The notes: generated by a model from the letters alone, not told the origin. Counted from the first letter of the stretch, positions 1-8,557 are shown. The stretch: DNA of 13,367 nucleotides from an uncultured Porphyromonadaceae bacterium (GCA_902462525.1 CABQCA010000055.1:1-13367); one strand, 5' to 3'. A program made the numbers and translations.

Positions 1-1
1 G

Positions 2-436
2 GTTCTGAACAACTACGACCAGGAAACTACGCGCTTCTACCGCTGGACAGTTCGCTACTCCCAGACCGAAATTTCCGACCTTGTGCGCCGCCGCTCAGGC
101 ATCGATTTCGGCACAGTCACATCACTCGAAGCTCTCGAACGAGGCACTTCGGGCCGAATAGTGCGCCTGCGCATAACCGGCACCCTCCGCTCTATGGTGA
201 TAGGCAAGGAGCTGGAAATTCGGCGCACACTCTCCGAAAGTCACCTCTACAGCTCAGCTTTCGTAGTGCGGCGTGAAGGCACCGACTTCGTGCTCCACGG
301 CGCAGGATGGGGGCACGGTGTGGGACTATGCCAGATAGGCGCCGCAGTGATGGGCGCACACGGATACGGCTACAGACAGATTCTGGGCCACTACTTCCCA
401 GGAGCCGACATCACTCAAATGTACAAAATTCAATAA
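2..436 (+). CDS. SpoIID/LytB-domain protein, C-terminal part (5' end outside window)
   Basis: The frame is open from base 2 to the TAA at 434-436, giving 144 codons of a gene that begins upstream. The GTG at 83 is an internal valine, not a start. The visible part matches the C-terminal half of the SpoIID (stage II sporulation D) domain: the hallmark block GWGHGVGLCQIG is encoded at 305-340 and is followed by a YRQILGHYFPGA-like segment ending the domain. SpoIID proteins are lytic transglycosylases that cut peptidoglycan glycan strands, in Bacillus those already stripped of stem peptides. The catalytic glutamate region would lie upstream and cannot be checked. Only 21 bases separate it from the AmpG-like permease, which suggests a shared transcript and a role in generating fragments for salvage. 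The family call is strong; the exact substrate is inferred. Confidence 0.85.
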   Translation, partial: VLNNYDQETTRFYRWTVRYSQTEISDLVRRRSGIDFGTVTSLEALERGTSGRIVRLRITGTLRSMVIGKELEIRRTLSESHLYSSAFVVRREGTDFVLHGAGWGHGVGLCQIGAAVMGAHGYGYRQILGHYFPGADITQMYKIQ

Positions 437-457
437 ACCGATTATTTATAGCTATTT

Positions 458-2347
458 ATGTCAACCAACAAGAAGCGTAATCCCTGGGCATGGATTCCGA
501 CACTATATTTCGCACAAGGCCTGCCGTATGTCGCCGTGATGACTATTTCGGTGATAATGTACAAGCGACTGGGCATATCGAACACCGACATAGCCCTCTA
601 CACCGGCTGGCTCTATCTGCCGTGGGTGATAAAACCGTTCTGGAGTCCATTTGTCGACATCATCCGCACAAAACGCTGGTGGACGCTGACAATGCAATGG
701 ATTATAGCTTTCGCGCTGGCCGGAATAGCATTTACCATACCGACACCGTTCTTCTTCCAGCTGACTCTGGCCATCTTCTGGCTGGTGGGTTTCACCTCGG
801 CGACGCACGACATCGCCGCCGACGGCTTCTATATGCTGGCGCTGACAGAACATGAACAGTCGCTATATGTTGGTATACGTTCAACTTTTTACCGTGTGGC
901 CACTGTCGCCGGCCAGGGTCTGCTCGTCATTGTAGCCGGACTTATCGAAACGAATTCAGGCCTCGAGCCGCTGAGAATAAGCGTGGACGCTGACCCCGCT
1001 ATCGAATGGTCGTCGCCCGACATGACAGCAATAGCCTCGACACCGGCCGACCTCCAGGGCGAACTTCAGTTCATCACTCCGGCTGCAAACGTACCCGTTT
1101 CGACGAAAGCTCCTGCCATAGTGGAAGTCGACGGCAACCCAATGACATTCAAGGCATACGCTGCCATGATGCGCGACTCGGTAAAGCATGAGAACGAGCG
1201 CAACGGCTTTGTAGCCGCCGAACAGCCCAAGGCCGACAACGGCGCCGCAGCTGCTGTCGCTGACAACGGCGAAAGCACATTCACGGCATGGGTGCGCGAA
1301 ACTTTCGGCGAAGAACGCGAGCCCTACACCGAAGTACCCAACAACTTCACCGTCGTAGGCCTGCGCCTCAACCGTCAGCCTGCCGAGAACGAGGAGATAG
1401 TGCTCAATGTCACCCACCGCAGCGGCGACCAAAGCGTGAAACTCGAACAGGCGGCCCTCTCCACCCGCTTCGTTTTCAACCACGAAAACTGGGATAAGAC
1501 AGCATGGCTTTTCTATGAAGTAGACCATAAACTCAATGAAGCAGCTTCCGCGACCTTCGAAGGCGCTTCGGGAAACATTCCCATGGCATGGCTGGTGGTA
1601 TTCGCCGTACTCTCGGCATTCTTCTTTATTGTCGCCATCTACCACGGCTGGGCACTTCCACGCCCGGCTTCCGACGGCCACAACGAGGCGGGCACCACAG
1701 CCTCCGGCATCATCAGCGAATTTTTCGAAACATTCAGGACATTCTTCCAAAAGCCTCAGGCATGGATAGCCATAGCCTTCATGCTGCTCTACCGCCTGCC
1801 CGAGGCACAGCTCGTGAAACTCATCAATCCCTTCCTGCTCGACCCCATCGACAAAGGGGGGCTGGGCCTAACTACAGGCCAGGTAGGCATAGTCTACGGC
1901 ACCGTGGGAATCATAGGCCTCACTATAGGCGGCATCATAGGCGGCATCGTGGCAGCCAAAGGCGGACTAAGAAAATGGCTGTGGCCTATGGCATGGTCCA
2001 TGTCGCTCACCTGCCTGACATTCGTCTACCTCAGCTATGCCACCGAACCGTCGCTGCTCACAATCAACATCTGCGTGTTCATAGAGCAGTTCGGCTACGG
2101 TTTCGGCTTCACTGCCTACATGCTTTATCTCATCTACTTCTCAGAAGGACGTCACAAAACCGCCCACTACGCCATCTGCACAGGCTTCATGGCTCTGGGC
2201 ATGATGCTGCCCGGTATGGCAGCCGGCTGGCTTCAGGAAACTATCGGCTACCGCCATTTCTTCATCTGGACCATGATTTGCTGCGCTGCTACCATAGGCA
2301 TCTGCTCTTTCCTTAAAATAGACCCCAATTTCGGACGTAAAAAATGA
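458..2347 (+). CDS. ampG: AmpG-like MFS muropeptide permease with large periplasmic insert
   Basis: A 629-residue major facilitator protein of the inner membrane. The N-terminal half (WAWIPTLYFAQGLPY, then a LYLPWVIKPFWSPFVD block near residues 52-67) matches the AmpG family, which imports GlcNAc-anhydroMurNAc muropeptides by proton symport. About five helices span residues 10-165, and the second half resumes with helices from about 374 to 620. Between helices 5 and 6 lies an insert of about 205 residues (168-373), predicted periplasmic, with an alanine-rich linker near 257-268 and a beta-rich stretch at about 295-370. E. coli AmpG (491 residues) has no such domain. The stop overlaps the namZ start by ATGA at 2344-2347, so the two are probably translationally coupled. 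In Tannerella forsythia an AmpG gene also sits beside the murTKQ genes. The transported species here is inferred from context; a sugar or short glycopeptide is likely. Confidence 0.85.
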   Translation: MSTNKKRNPWAWIPTLYFAQGLPYVAVMTISVIMYKRLGISNTDIALYTGWLYLPWVIKPFWSPFVDIIRTKRWWTLTMQWIIAFALAGIAFTIPTPFFFQLTLAIFWLVGFTSATHDIAADGFYMLALTEHEQSLYVGIRSTFYRVATVAGQGLLVIVAGLIETNSGLEPLRISVDADPAIEWSSPDMTAIASTPADLQGELQFITPAANVPVSTKAPAIVEVDGNPMTFKAYAAMMRDSVKHENERNGFVAAEQPKADNGAAAAVADNGESTFTAWVRETFGEEREPYTEVPNNFTVVGLRLNRQPAENEEIVLNVTHRSGDQSVKLEQAALSTRFVFNHENWDKTAWLFYEVDHKLNEAASATFEGASGNIPMAWLVVFAVLSAFFFIVAIYHGWALPRPASDGHNEAGTTASGIISEFFETFRTFFQKPQAWIAIAFMLLYRLPEAQLVKLINPFLLDPIDKGGLGLTTGQVGIVYGTVGIIGLTIGGIIGGIVAAKGGLRKWLWPMAWSMSLTCLTFVYLSYATEPSLLTINICVFIEQFGYGFGFTAYMLYLIYFSEGRHKTAHYAICTGFMALGMMLPGMAAGWLQETIGYRHFFIWTMICCAATIGICSFLKIDPNFGRKK

Positions 2348-3573
2348 AAAAAAACATAATCCTCACCATCATGGCGGCTGCTGCCCTGAGCATTTCGGCT
2401 CAGGTGCAGCCCGGCATCGAGGTGCTTCGCGAAAATAATTTCGATATTCTGCGCGGAAAGCGAGTCGGACTCATAACAAATCCTACCGGCGTAGACAACA
2501 ATCTCAAACCGACAGTCGACATTCTCTCCGAAGCCCCGGAAGTCGAGCTGGTGGCGCTCTATGCACCCGAGCACGGTGTCCGCGGCGACTTCCACGCCGG
2601 CGACAAGGTGGAAAATGCCGTCGATTCGGCCACAGGAATCCCTGTTTACTCCATCTACGGCAAACACCGCAAACCGTCGCCCGAAATGCTCAAGGACATT
2701 GACGTGCTCGTCTACGACGTGCAGGACAATGGCTGCCGCTCGTTCACATTCATTTCCTCGATGGGCAACGCCATGGAAGCCTGTGCCGAACTGGGCAAAG
2801 AATTTGTGGTTCTCGACCGTCCCAACCCCATAAACGGCAATAAAATCGAGGGCAATCTTACGGAGCCTGACTGCATTTCGTTTGTCAGCCAGTTTGCTAT
2901 TCCTTATCTCTACGGACTCACCCCCGGAGAACTGGCCCGATATCTCAACGAGGAAGGACTGCTCAAAAACGGTGTGAAAGCCGACCTCAAAGTCGTGCCT
3001 ATGAAAGGCTATGAACGCTCGATGGACTTTCGTGCCACCGGCATGCCCTGGGTACTCCCGTCGCCCCACATGCCGACGCCTGAAACAGCCGTCTACTATC
3101 CTGTATCGGGTATCCTGGGCGAACTCTACTGCATTTCAATCGGTGTAGGCTACACTATGCCCTTCAAGCTCTTCGGCGCCGACTGGATCGATGCCCAGCG
3201 GCTTGCCAAGCGCCTTAACAACCGCAATCTTCCGGGTCTCGAATTCCGTCCCATCTATTTCAAACCCTTCTATTCCACAGGTCAGGGCAAGAACTACGAA
3301 GGCGTGGAAGTGTATGTGACCGACGTCGACAAAGCTCCGCTGAGCCTCACACAGTTCTACGTAATGGAAGAACTGGCCGAAATGTACCCCGACAAAAAAA
3401 TATTCGACATCGCCAGCGAAAAACGCTTCAGTATGTTCGACAAAGTATGCGGCAGCAAAGAAATACGCCGTCGCTTCACCAAACGCTACAAAACAGCGGA
3501 TATCGAAGACTACTGGAACAAGGACAACGAAACTTTCCGTGCCGCCTCGCAGAAATATCACATCTACAAGTAA
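2344..3573 (+). CDS. namZ: Secreted exo-beta-N-acetylmuramidase NamZ (DUF1343)
   Basis: A 409-residue protein with a clear Sec signal peptide (MKK, hydrophobic core, likely cut after SISA at residue 19; no lipobox cysteine), so it should be periplasmic. The mature part begins with the DUF1343 pattern GIEVL, then KRVGLITNPTGV (39-50), YAPEHGVRG (73-81, containing a conserved glutamate at 76), VYDVQDNG, and DRPNPINGNKIEG. These blocks define the NamZ family, shown in Bacillus subtilis and T. forsythia to release MurNAc from the non-reducing ends of peptidoglycan fragments. The length is usual for the family. The start at 2344 is fixed by the ATGA overlap with the permease stop and by the signal peptide. 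It would supply free MurNAc for MurT, MurK and MurQ downstream. I am sure of the family and fairly sure of the activity. Confidence 0.93.
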   Translation: MKKNIILTIMAAAALSISAQVQPGIEVLRENNFDILRGKRVGLITNPTGVDNNLKPTVDILSEAPEVELVALYAPEHGVRGDFHAGDKVENAVDSATGIPVYSIYGKHRKPSPEMLKDIDVLVYDVQDNGCRSFTFISSMGNAMEACAELGKEFVVLDRPNPINGNKIEGNLTEPDCISFVSQFAIPYLYGLTPGELARYLNEEGLLKNGVKADLKVVPMKGYERSMDFRATGMPWVLPSPHMPTPETAVYYPVSGILGELYCISIGVGYTMPFKLFGADWIDAQRLAKRLNNRNLPGLEFRPIYFKPFYSTGQGKNYEGVEVYVTDVDKAPLSLTQFYVMEELAEMYPDKKIFDIASEKRFSMFDKVCGSKEIRRRFTKRYKTADIEDYWNKDNETFRAASQKYHIYK

Positions 3574-3619
3574 GCACGGGCTTTCCTAAAGTTGCTCTAA
3601 CGAATAAAACGAAACGAGA

Positions 3620-6415
3620 ATGGACAAATACGACAGCTATCTGAAGGAACTTACACGGCAAATAGACCGCAAGCGCATCTACACCGACCCTCTGCGCACT
3701 CTCGCCTGGGGTACCGATGCCGGTTTTTACCGCCTGATACCTCGTATGGTTGTACGTCTGGCTAACGAGGAAGAGGCCTCGCTTGCGCTTCGCACGGCAT
3801 CGGAACTTGATATTCCGGTGACATTCCGCGCCGCCGGCACCAGCCTGTCCGGACAGGCCATCAGCGACTCCGTGCTCCTTGTGGCTGGAAAATCGTGGGA
3901 AAAATTCCGGATTCTCGACAAAGATGCCACCGCCATAGCACTGCAACCAGGCATCATCGGTGCACGCGTCAACGAAATTCTCAGGCCCTACCGCCGTATC
4001 TTCACCCCCGACCCGGCATCGGTGAAATCGGCTATGGTAGGCGGCATTGTCGCCAACAACGCTTCGGGAATGAAGTGCGGCACACATGCCAACAGCGACC
4101 GTATGCTCCGCTCTATCCGGGTGGTGCTTGCCGACGGAACCATCCTCGATACCGCCGACGAGACCTCTCGCGAAGCTTTCCGAAACAGTCACGGCGCCCT
4201 GCTCGACGAACTGGTTCTCATTCGCGACATGATAAGAGGCGACAGCGAACTCAGCGAACTCATAAAGTTCAAATATTCCATAAAGAACGTCACGGGGCTG
4301 AACCTGCGCCCGTTCATAGCCTACGACGATCCCTTCGACATCCTCGCTCACTGCATGGTCGGCAGCGAGGGCACTCTCGCCTTTATAAGCGAAGTAACTT
4401 TAAAAACCGAAGCTCAGATGCCGTTCTCGGCCTCGGCAATGGTCTACTTCAGTTCGCCCGTCGACGCCGCACACGCTGTGATTGCCCTGCGCAAAAGCGG
4501 CACCGTGCAGGCGTGCGAGCTTCTCGACAATAAATCGCTCAGATCGGTAGGCGACACACATGGAGAAGGTCTTACGGCTCTTCTTCTCACAACAGAGGCC
4601 TTTACAAAAGAAGAACTCGACCGACATGTGCAGACCACACTCGACACCATTGCACCTTTCAGGCCGGCTTTCACGCCACATTTCTCCACCGACCCCGAGG
4701 AAGTGGCCGAATGGTGGAAAATACGTGCCGGAATCTTCCCGGCCGTCGGCGGCACGCGGCCGTCGGGTACTACAGTGCTTATCGAGGACGTAGCTTTCCA
4801 CATCGAAGATCTTGCCGACGGCATAGTGGAACTGTCGAAGCTGCTCGAGGACTGCGGCTACGACGAAGCATGCATCTACGGCCATGCTCTGGCAGGAAAC
4901 TTCCACTTCATAATATCGCAGAGTTTCGAGACACAAGCCGACATTGACAAGTACAAGCACCTGATGAACGGCATCGAAACTTTGATTGTGGGCCGCTACA
5001 ACGGATCACTCAAGGCCGAACACGGCACGGGCCGCAATATGGCGCCGTTCGTGGAAGCAGAATGGGGCCATAAGGCATGGGAAATAATGAAACGCGTAAA
5101 AGACGCTTTCGACCCTGCCGGCATCCTGAATCCGGGTGTAATATTCAACGACGATCCCGAGTGCTACGTGCGCTCGATGAAGCCCATGCCTATGTGCGAT
5201 CCGGCCGTCGACCGCTGCATCGAGTGCGGCTTCTGCGAAGTAAACTGCGTGAGCTGCGGTCTGACCCTCTCGGCACGCCAGCGAATTGTGACCCAGCGCG
5301 AAATGGCACGTCTGCGCAAAGACGGTTCCGACCCCGCACGCCTGGCCGAGCTGGAGAAGGAATTCGTTTACTATGGGCGTGAGACATGTGCCGGTGACGG
5401 CCTCTGCAGTACCTCGTGCCCGATGGGCATCAATACAGCCGACCTCATACACAAAATACGCAACCACGACCTGACAAACAACCAGCGGCACATAGGCAAA
5501 TGGGCCGCGGAACATCTTGGCGCCATCAGCGACGGCCTGCGTCTCGCTCTCGGCGCCGCCGACACAGCCCATGCCATAATCGGCGACAAAGGTGTTGACA
5601 ACGTAGGAAAAGCCCTCCACAAAATCGGTGTGCCTCTCTGGACCGCCGCACTCCCGGCACCTTTCAGTCCGCGCCATCTCGCCACGACGGCGCCACAGGA
5701 ACGCAAGGTTGTCTATTTCCCCTCATGCCTCAATCGTGTCATGGGTCCGGGCGAGGAAGACGGAAAAAAGACCGAGGCTTTGGCCGATGTTTTCGTAAGA
5801 CTGTGCAACAAAGCCGGTTATCAAGTTATTTTTCCCGATGACATGGAAAACCTCTGCTGCGGCATGATATGGGAAAGCAAGGGTATGCCCGAAATCGCCG
5901 ACGCCAAGACTGCCGAACTCGAGGCGGCTCTGCTCAAGGCAGCGGATGGAGGCCGGATACCCGTGGTGTGCGACCAGAGTCCGTGCCTGCACCGCATGCG
6001 CGAACACATCGGCAGCATGAAACTCTTCGAACCGGCTGAGTTTATTCTCGACTATCTCGCGAAATACCTGCGGTTTACGCCTACAGACACTCCTGTTGCC
6101 GTGCACATCACCTGCTCGACGCGCCGTATGGCTCTTGCCGACAAGATTGTGAAGCTGGCTTCAATGTGCTCGACCCGCGTGACAGTCCCGGCCGAAGTAG
6201 GCTGCTGTGGCTTTGCAGGCGACAAGGGTTTCACCTTCCCCGAACTAAACCGATGGGGTCTGCGCAAACTGCGGCCTGCAATCGAGGCCTCCGGCGCAAC
6301 CGAAGGATATTCAAACTCGCGGACGTGCGAAATAGGCCTGACAAGCAACAGCGGCATACCGTACAAATCGATAGTCTATTTAGTCGACCGATGCACATCA
6401 GGAATCCATGACTAA
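3620..6415 (+). CDS. FAD/Fe-S D-2-hydroxyacid dehydrogenase, Dld-II/YdiJ type (probable D-lactate oxidase)
   Basis: A 931-residue single-chain flavo-iron-sulfur enzyme. Residues about 40-175 form a PCMH-type FAD domain (FRAAGTSLSGQA at 69-80, VGGIVANNASG at 140-150). Residues about 265-510 form the FAD-oxidase C domain, with GHALAGNFHF at 421-430 and AEHGTGR at 466-472. A ferredoxin-like segment follows, with C533-x2-C536-x2-C539-x3-C543 and C590-x5-C596-x3-C600-P. The C-terminal heterodisulfide-reductase-like part carries paired cysteines at 746/747 and 862/863. Architecture and length match Dld-II D-lactate oxidase of Shewanella (about 934 residues) and the longer E. coli YdiJ, a D-2-hydroxyglutarate enzyme. 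The gene lies 46 bases after namZ and 19 before murT. Because MurQ releases D-lactate, D-lactate to pyruvate with electrons passed to the quinone pool is the most economical role. D-2-hydroxyglutarate remains an alternative, since motifs alone do not separate the two. Confidence 0.88.
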   Translation: MDKYDSYLKELTRQIDRKRIYTDPLRTLAWGTDAGFYRLIPRMVVRLANEEEASLALRTASELDIPVTFRAAGTSLSGQAISDSVLLVAGKSWEKFRILDKDATAIALQPGIIGARVNEILRPYRRIFTPDPASVKSAMVGGIVANNASGMKCGTHANSDRMLRSIRVVLADGTILDTADETSREAFRNSHGALLDELVLIRDMIRGDSELSELIKFKYSIKNVTGLNLRPFIAYDDPFDILAHCMVGSEGTLAFISEVTLKTEAQMPFSASAMVYFSSPVDAAHAVIALRKSGTVQACELLDNKSLRSVGDTHGEGLTALLLTTEAFTKEELDRHVQTTLDTIAPFRPAFTPHFSTDPEEVAEWWKIRAGIFPAVGGTRPSGTTVLIEDVAFHIEDLADGIVELSKLLEDCGYDEACIYGHALAGNFHFIISQSFETQADIDKYKHLMNGIETLIVGRYNGSLKAEHGTGRNMAPFVEAEWGHKAWEIMKRVKDAFDPAGILNPGVIFNDDPECYVRSMKPMPMCDPAVDRCIECGFCEVNCVSCGLTLSARQRIVTQREMARLRKDGSDPARLAELEKEFVYYGRETCAGDGLCSTSCPMGINTADLIHKIRNHDLTNNQRHIGKWAAEHLGAISDGLRLALGAADTAHAIIGDKGVDNVGKALHKIGVPLWTAALPAPFSPRHLATTAPQERKVVYFPSCLNRVMGPGEEDGKKTEALADVFVRLCNKAGYQVIFPDDMENLCCGMIWESKGMPEIADAKTAELEAALLKAADGGRIPVVCDQSPCLHRMREHIGSMKLFEPAEFILDYLAKYLRFTPTDTPVAVHITCSTRRMALADKIVKLASMCSTRVTVPAEVGCCGFAGDKGFTFPELNRWGLRKLRPAIEASGATEGYSNSRTCEIGLTSNSGIPYKSIVYLVDRCTSGIHD

Positions 6416-6434
6416 TACGTAAGTTTTCACCACA

Positions 6435-7622
6435 ATGAACCAGCCATTATCTCAAAACAACAACAAAGGACGCCTCCTGGCGCTCGACATTCTGCGCGGC
6501 ATCACTATCGCAGGAATGATTCTGGTGAACAATCCCGGCTCATGGGGCCATATCTACGCCCCGCTGCAGCACGCATCATGGAACGGACTTACACCCACCG
6601 ATCTGGTGTTCCCGTTCTTTATGTTCATAATGGGCGTGAGCACTTACTTCTCGCTTAAAAAATACGACTTCCGTCTCACCGGAGCCAGCTTGTGGAAAGT
6701 TGTGCGCCGCGCTGTCCTCATTTTTCTGATTGGCATGGCCCTGGCGTGGTTCGGACTGTTTCTGCGGGGTATGCTCAACGGTAAAAGTTTCTCGGAGGCA
6801 GTGTTCTGCTTTGACCGCATCAGGATTCTGGGCGTTTTGCCGCGACTGGGCCTCTGCTACGGCATAGGTGCGATAATAGCCTTGATAACCAAGGATAAAG
6901 CACTTTCGTGGATAGTGGTCGCAATGCTGGCGATCTACTCGCTGCTGCTCATTTTCGGCAACGGCTTCGACTTTTCAGACAGCAACGTAATTTCTATTGT
7001 CGACCGCAAAGTATTAGGTGAAAGCCACATGTACACCTCGACTATCGACGGCGTGAGCCTCAAGTTCGATCCCGAGGGCCTTCTGAGCACTCTGCCTTCG
7101 GTAGCCCACATGCTTATAGGCTTCATCTGCGGTGGCCTGATACTGCGCACACGCGACAACCGCGACCGTATCGTCAATCTTTTCCTGGCAGGCACTGTTC
7201 TCACGTTCTGCGGTTTCCTGCTGTCCTACGGAATGCCTATAAACAAAAAAATATGGTCACCGACATTCGTGCTGACCACGTGCGGCCTGGCATCGTCGTT
7301 CCTGGCACTGCTAATATGGATCATCGACATCAAGGGGAGACGCAGCTGGTGCCGTTTCTTCGAGGTCTTCGGTATCAATCCTCTCTTTCTCTTCTGCCTG
7401 GCATCGATTCTCAGCACCATTATTGGCTCGGTCAAAGTGCCATTCGACGGCAGTGATTCCGGCCTCATAAGCATCAAGGGCTATATCTACGAGGCTCTCC
7501 TCATGCCACTCGCCGGCGGTGACGCCACACTGGCCTCGCTGCTGTTCGCACTGTCGTTCATCGCAGTAATATGGTGTGTGGGTCTAATCCTTTACAAAAA
7601 GAAAATTTACATTAAGATATGA
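6435..7622 (+). CDS. murT: MurT-like inner-membrane MurNAc uptake protein (DUF5009, HGSNAT/NagX-like)
   Basis: A 395-residue polytopic membrane protein with roughly ten or eleven hydrophobic helices. The N-terminus reads LALDILRGITIAGMILVNN (15-33), followed by the block HASWNGLTPTDLVFPFF (46-62). Both are typical of the DUF5009/COG4299 family, which includes bacterial NagX and human heparan-alpha-glucosaminide N-acetyltransferase (HGSNAT). The DRIRILGVLPRLGLCY segment (127-142) is also family-typical. In T. forsythia a three-gene cluster of membrane protein, sugar kinase and MurQ was reported to provide PTS-independent MurNAc uptake, with the first two genes needed together; gene order and product types match here. 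The stop overlaps the murK start by ATGA (7619-7622), which fits a joint function. The family call is strong. The assignment to MurT rests on context, and whether the protein is a carrier, a transmembrane acetyltransferase or both is open. Confidence 0.82.
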   Translation: MNQPLSQNNNKGRLLALDILRGITIAGMILVNNPGSWGHIYAPLQHASWNGLTPTDLVFPFFMFIMGVSTYFSLKKYDFRLTGASLWKVVRRAVLIFLIGMALAWFGLFLRGMLNGKSFSEAVFCFDRIRILGVLPRLGLCYGIGAIIALITKDKALSWIVVAMLAIYSLLLIFGNGFDFSDSNVISIVDRKVLGESHMYTSTIDGVSLKFDPEGLLSTLPSVAHMLIGFICGGLILRTRDNRDRIVNLFLAGTVLTFCGFLLSYGMPINKKIWSPTFVLTTCGLASSFLALLIWIIDIKGRRSWCRFFEVFGINPLFLFCLASILSTIIGSVKVPFDGSDSGLISIKGYIYEALLMPLAGGDATLASLLFALSFIAVIWCVGLILYKKKIYIKI

Positions 7623-8473
7623 TACTTATAGCAGACTGCGGAAGCACCAAAATCAACTGGTGTGTCCTCAACGGTAAGAAAGTAGAAAAACAAGTGTTCA
7701 CAATGGGCATGAACGCCGTCATGCTCACCGAGGAGGAAATGCGCGGCCGGATAGCCGCCGAACTCATCCCCGAACTCAATGGCTACACAGGCAAAATAGA
7801 CGCTGTATTCTTCTACGGCGCCGGCTGCATATCGGGCGAGGTTTGCTCCAACGTGGCCCGTGCCATAAAAGCCAACATTCCGGGTGCCGCAAAAGTCGAA
7901 GTCTACTCCGACCTTCTGGCCGCTGCCCGTGCCCTCTGCGGACGCGAACCTGGCATAGCGTGCATCATGGGCACAGGCTCCAACTCGTGTCTCTACGACG
8001 GCACCGGCATAGCCTCGAACGTATCGCCGCTCGGTTTCATTCTCGGCGACGAAGGGAGCGGCGCCGTACTCGGCAAACTCTTCCTCGGCGACGTACTCAA
8101 AAACCAGCTGCCGCCCGAAGTGTCGGCAGCATTCCTCGAAGAGTACTCGCTCGACCTTCTCTCCATCATACGCCGCGTCTACCGCGAGCCTCAGCCCAAC
8201 CGCTTTCTTGCCTCCGTCACACCTTTCCTTTCGCGCAATATCGCCGTACGGGAAATCCACGACATGATACTCGGCTCCTTCACAGCCTTCTTCCGCCGCA
8301 ATGTCATGCAGTACACCGGCTACGAGGTACATCCGGCCAACTTCGTAGGCTCGATAGCCTATTACTTCCGCGACATTCTCGAAGAAGCCGCCGCCGCCGC
8401 CGGGTGCACTCTCGGAAAAGTCATCAAGAGCCCCATGGAAGGGCTTATTGCTTTTCATTCAGAAAAGCAATAA
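7619..8473 (+). CDS. murK: MurNAc kinase MurK (BadF/BadG/NAGK-type ATPase)
   Basis: A 284-residue cytoplasmic sugar kinase of the BadF/BadG/BcrA/BcrD ATPase family, in the ASKHA fold. The phosphate-1 motif DCGSTK is at residues 6-11, the probable catalytic aspartate at 98 in SDLLAAARAL, the nucleotide loop GTGSNSCL at 118-125, and LGDEGSG at 142-148. This is the organisation of N-acetylhexosamine kinases such as human NAGK. Between MurT and MurQ the expected reaction is ATP-dependent 6-phosphorylation of MurNAc (possibly also GlcNAc), trapping the sugar and giving the MurQ substrate. The start codon lies within the ATGA overlap with murT. The protein carries five consecutive alanines from a GCC run at 8387-8401, a composition feature of no evident consequence. 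An 84-base gap containing an inverted repeat follows before murQ. Confidence 0.88.
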   Translation: MILIADCGSTKINWCVLNGKKVEKQVFTMGMNAVMLTEEEMRGRIAAELIPELNGYTGKIDAVFFYGAGCISGEVCSNVARAIKANIPGAAKVEVYSDLLAAARALCGREPGIACIMGTGSNSCLYDGTGIASNVSPLGFILGDEGSGAVLGKLFLGDVLKNQLPPEVSAAFLEEYSLDLLSIIRRVYREPQPNRFLASVTPFLSRNIAVREIHDMILGSFTAFFRRNVMQYTGYEVHPANFVGSIAYYFRDILEEAAAAAGCTLGKVIKSPMEGLIAFHSEKQ

Positions 8474-8552
8474 TAATTTGGAATGTGGAATTTTGAATTA
8501 TGCGACTGAATTCAGAATAACCGACATTCAACCTTCAGAATTCTAAATTATC
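8472..8552. repeat. Imperfect AT-rich inverted repeat between murK and murQ
   Basis: The 84-base gap is AT-rich in contrast to the flanking genes. Its arms, 8472-8498 and 8526-8552 (27 bases each), match as inverted repeats at 20 of 27 positions by my hand alignment. Between them, just left of centre, sits the perfect palindrome CTGAATTCAG (8506-8515). The first arm begins inside the murK stop codon, and the second ends five bases before the murQ ATG. It has no U-run, so it is not an obvious terminator. It could be a dispersed intergenic repeat, an RNA hairpin affecting murQ expression or transcript stability, or chance similarity in AT-rich DNA. I see no standard Bacteroidota -7 element (TAnnTTTG) in the gap. 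Confidence 0.5.
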
Positions 8553-8557
8553 AGCAA

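Noticed and set aside
2344..2354. A run of eight adenines right after the namZ start codon, considered as a phase-variable slippage site.
   Set aside because: It encodes the normal Met-Lys-Lys beginning of a signal peptide, and an A-rich start region is common in Bacteroidota; there is no other sign of phase variation.
3574..3619. The 46-base gap before the flavoprotein gene, checked for a terminator or promoter.
   Set aside because: No stable hairpin with a U-tract and no convincing TAnnTTTG element was seen, so I treat it as a plain intra-operon spacer.
8387..8401. Five GCC triplets in a row near the end of murK, considered as an unstable microsatellite.
   Set aside because: Short, in frame, and in an alanine-rich helix; changes would not shift the frame, and it is likely composition only.
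7607..8458. A 283-codon open frame on the minus strand antisense to murK, with similar long antisense frames at 956-1750, 2248-3069, 3476-4351 and 10878-11774.
   Set aside because: They mirror genes with strong motif support, their translations show no recognisable domain, and long antisense frames are expected where third codon positions are GC-rich.
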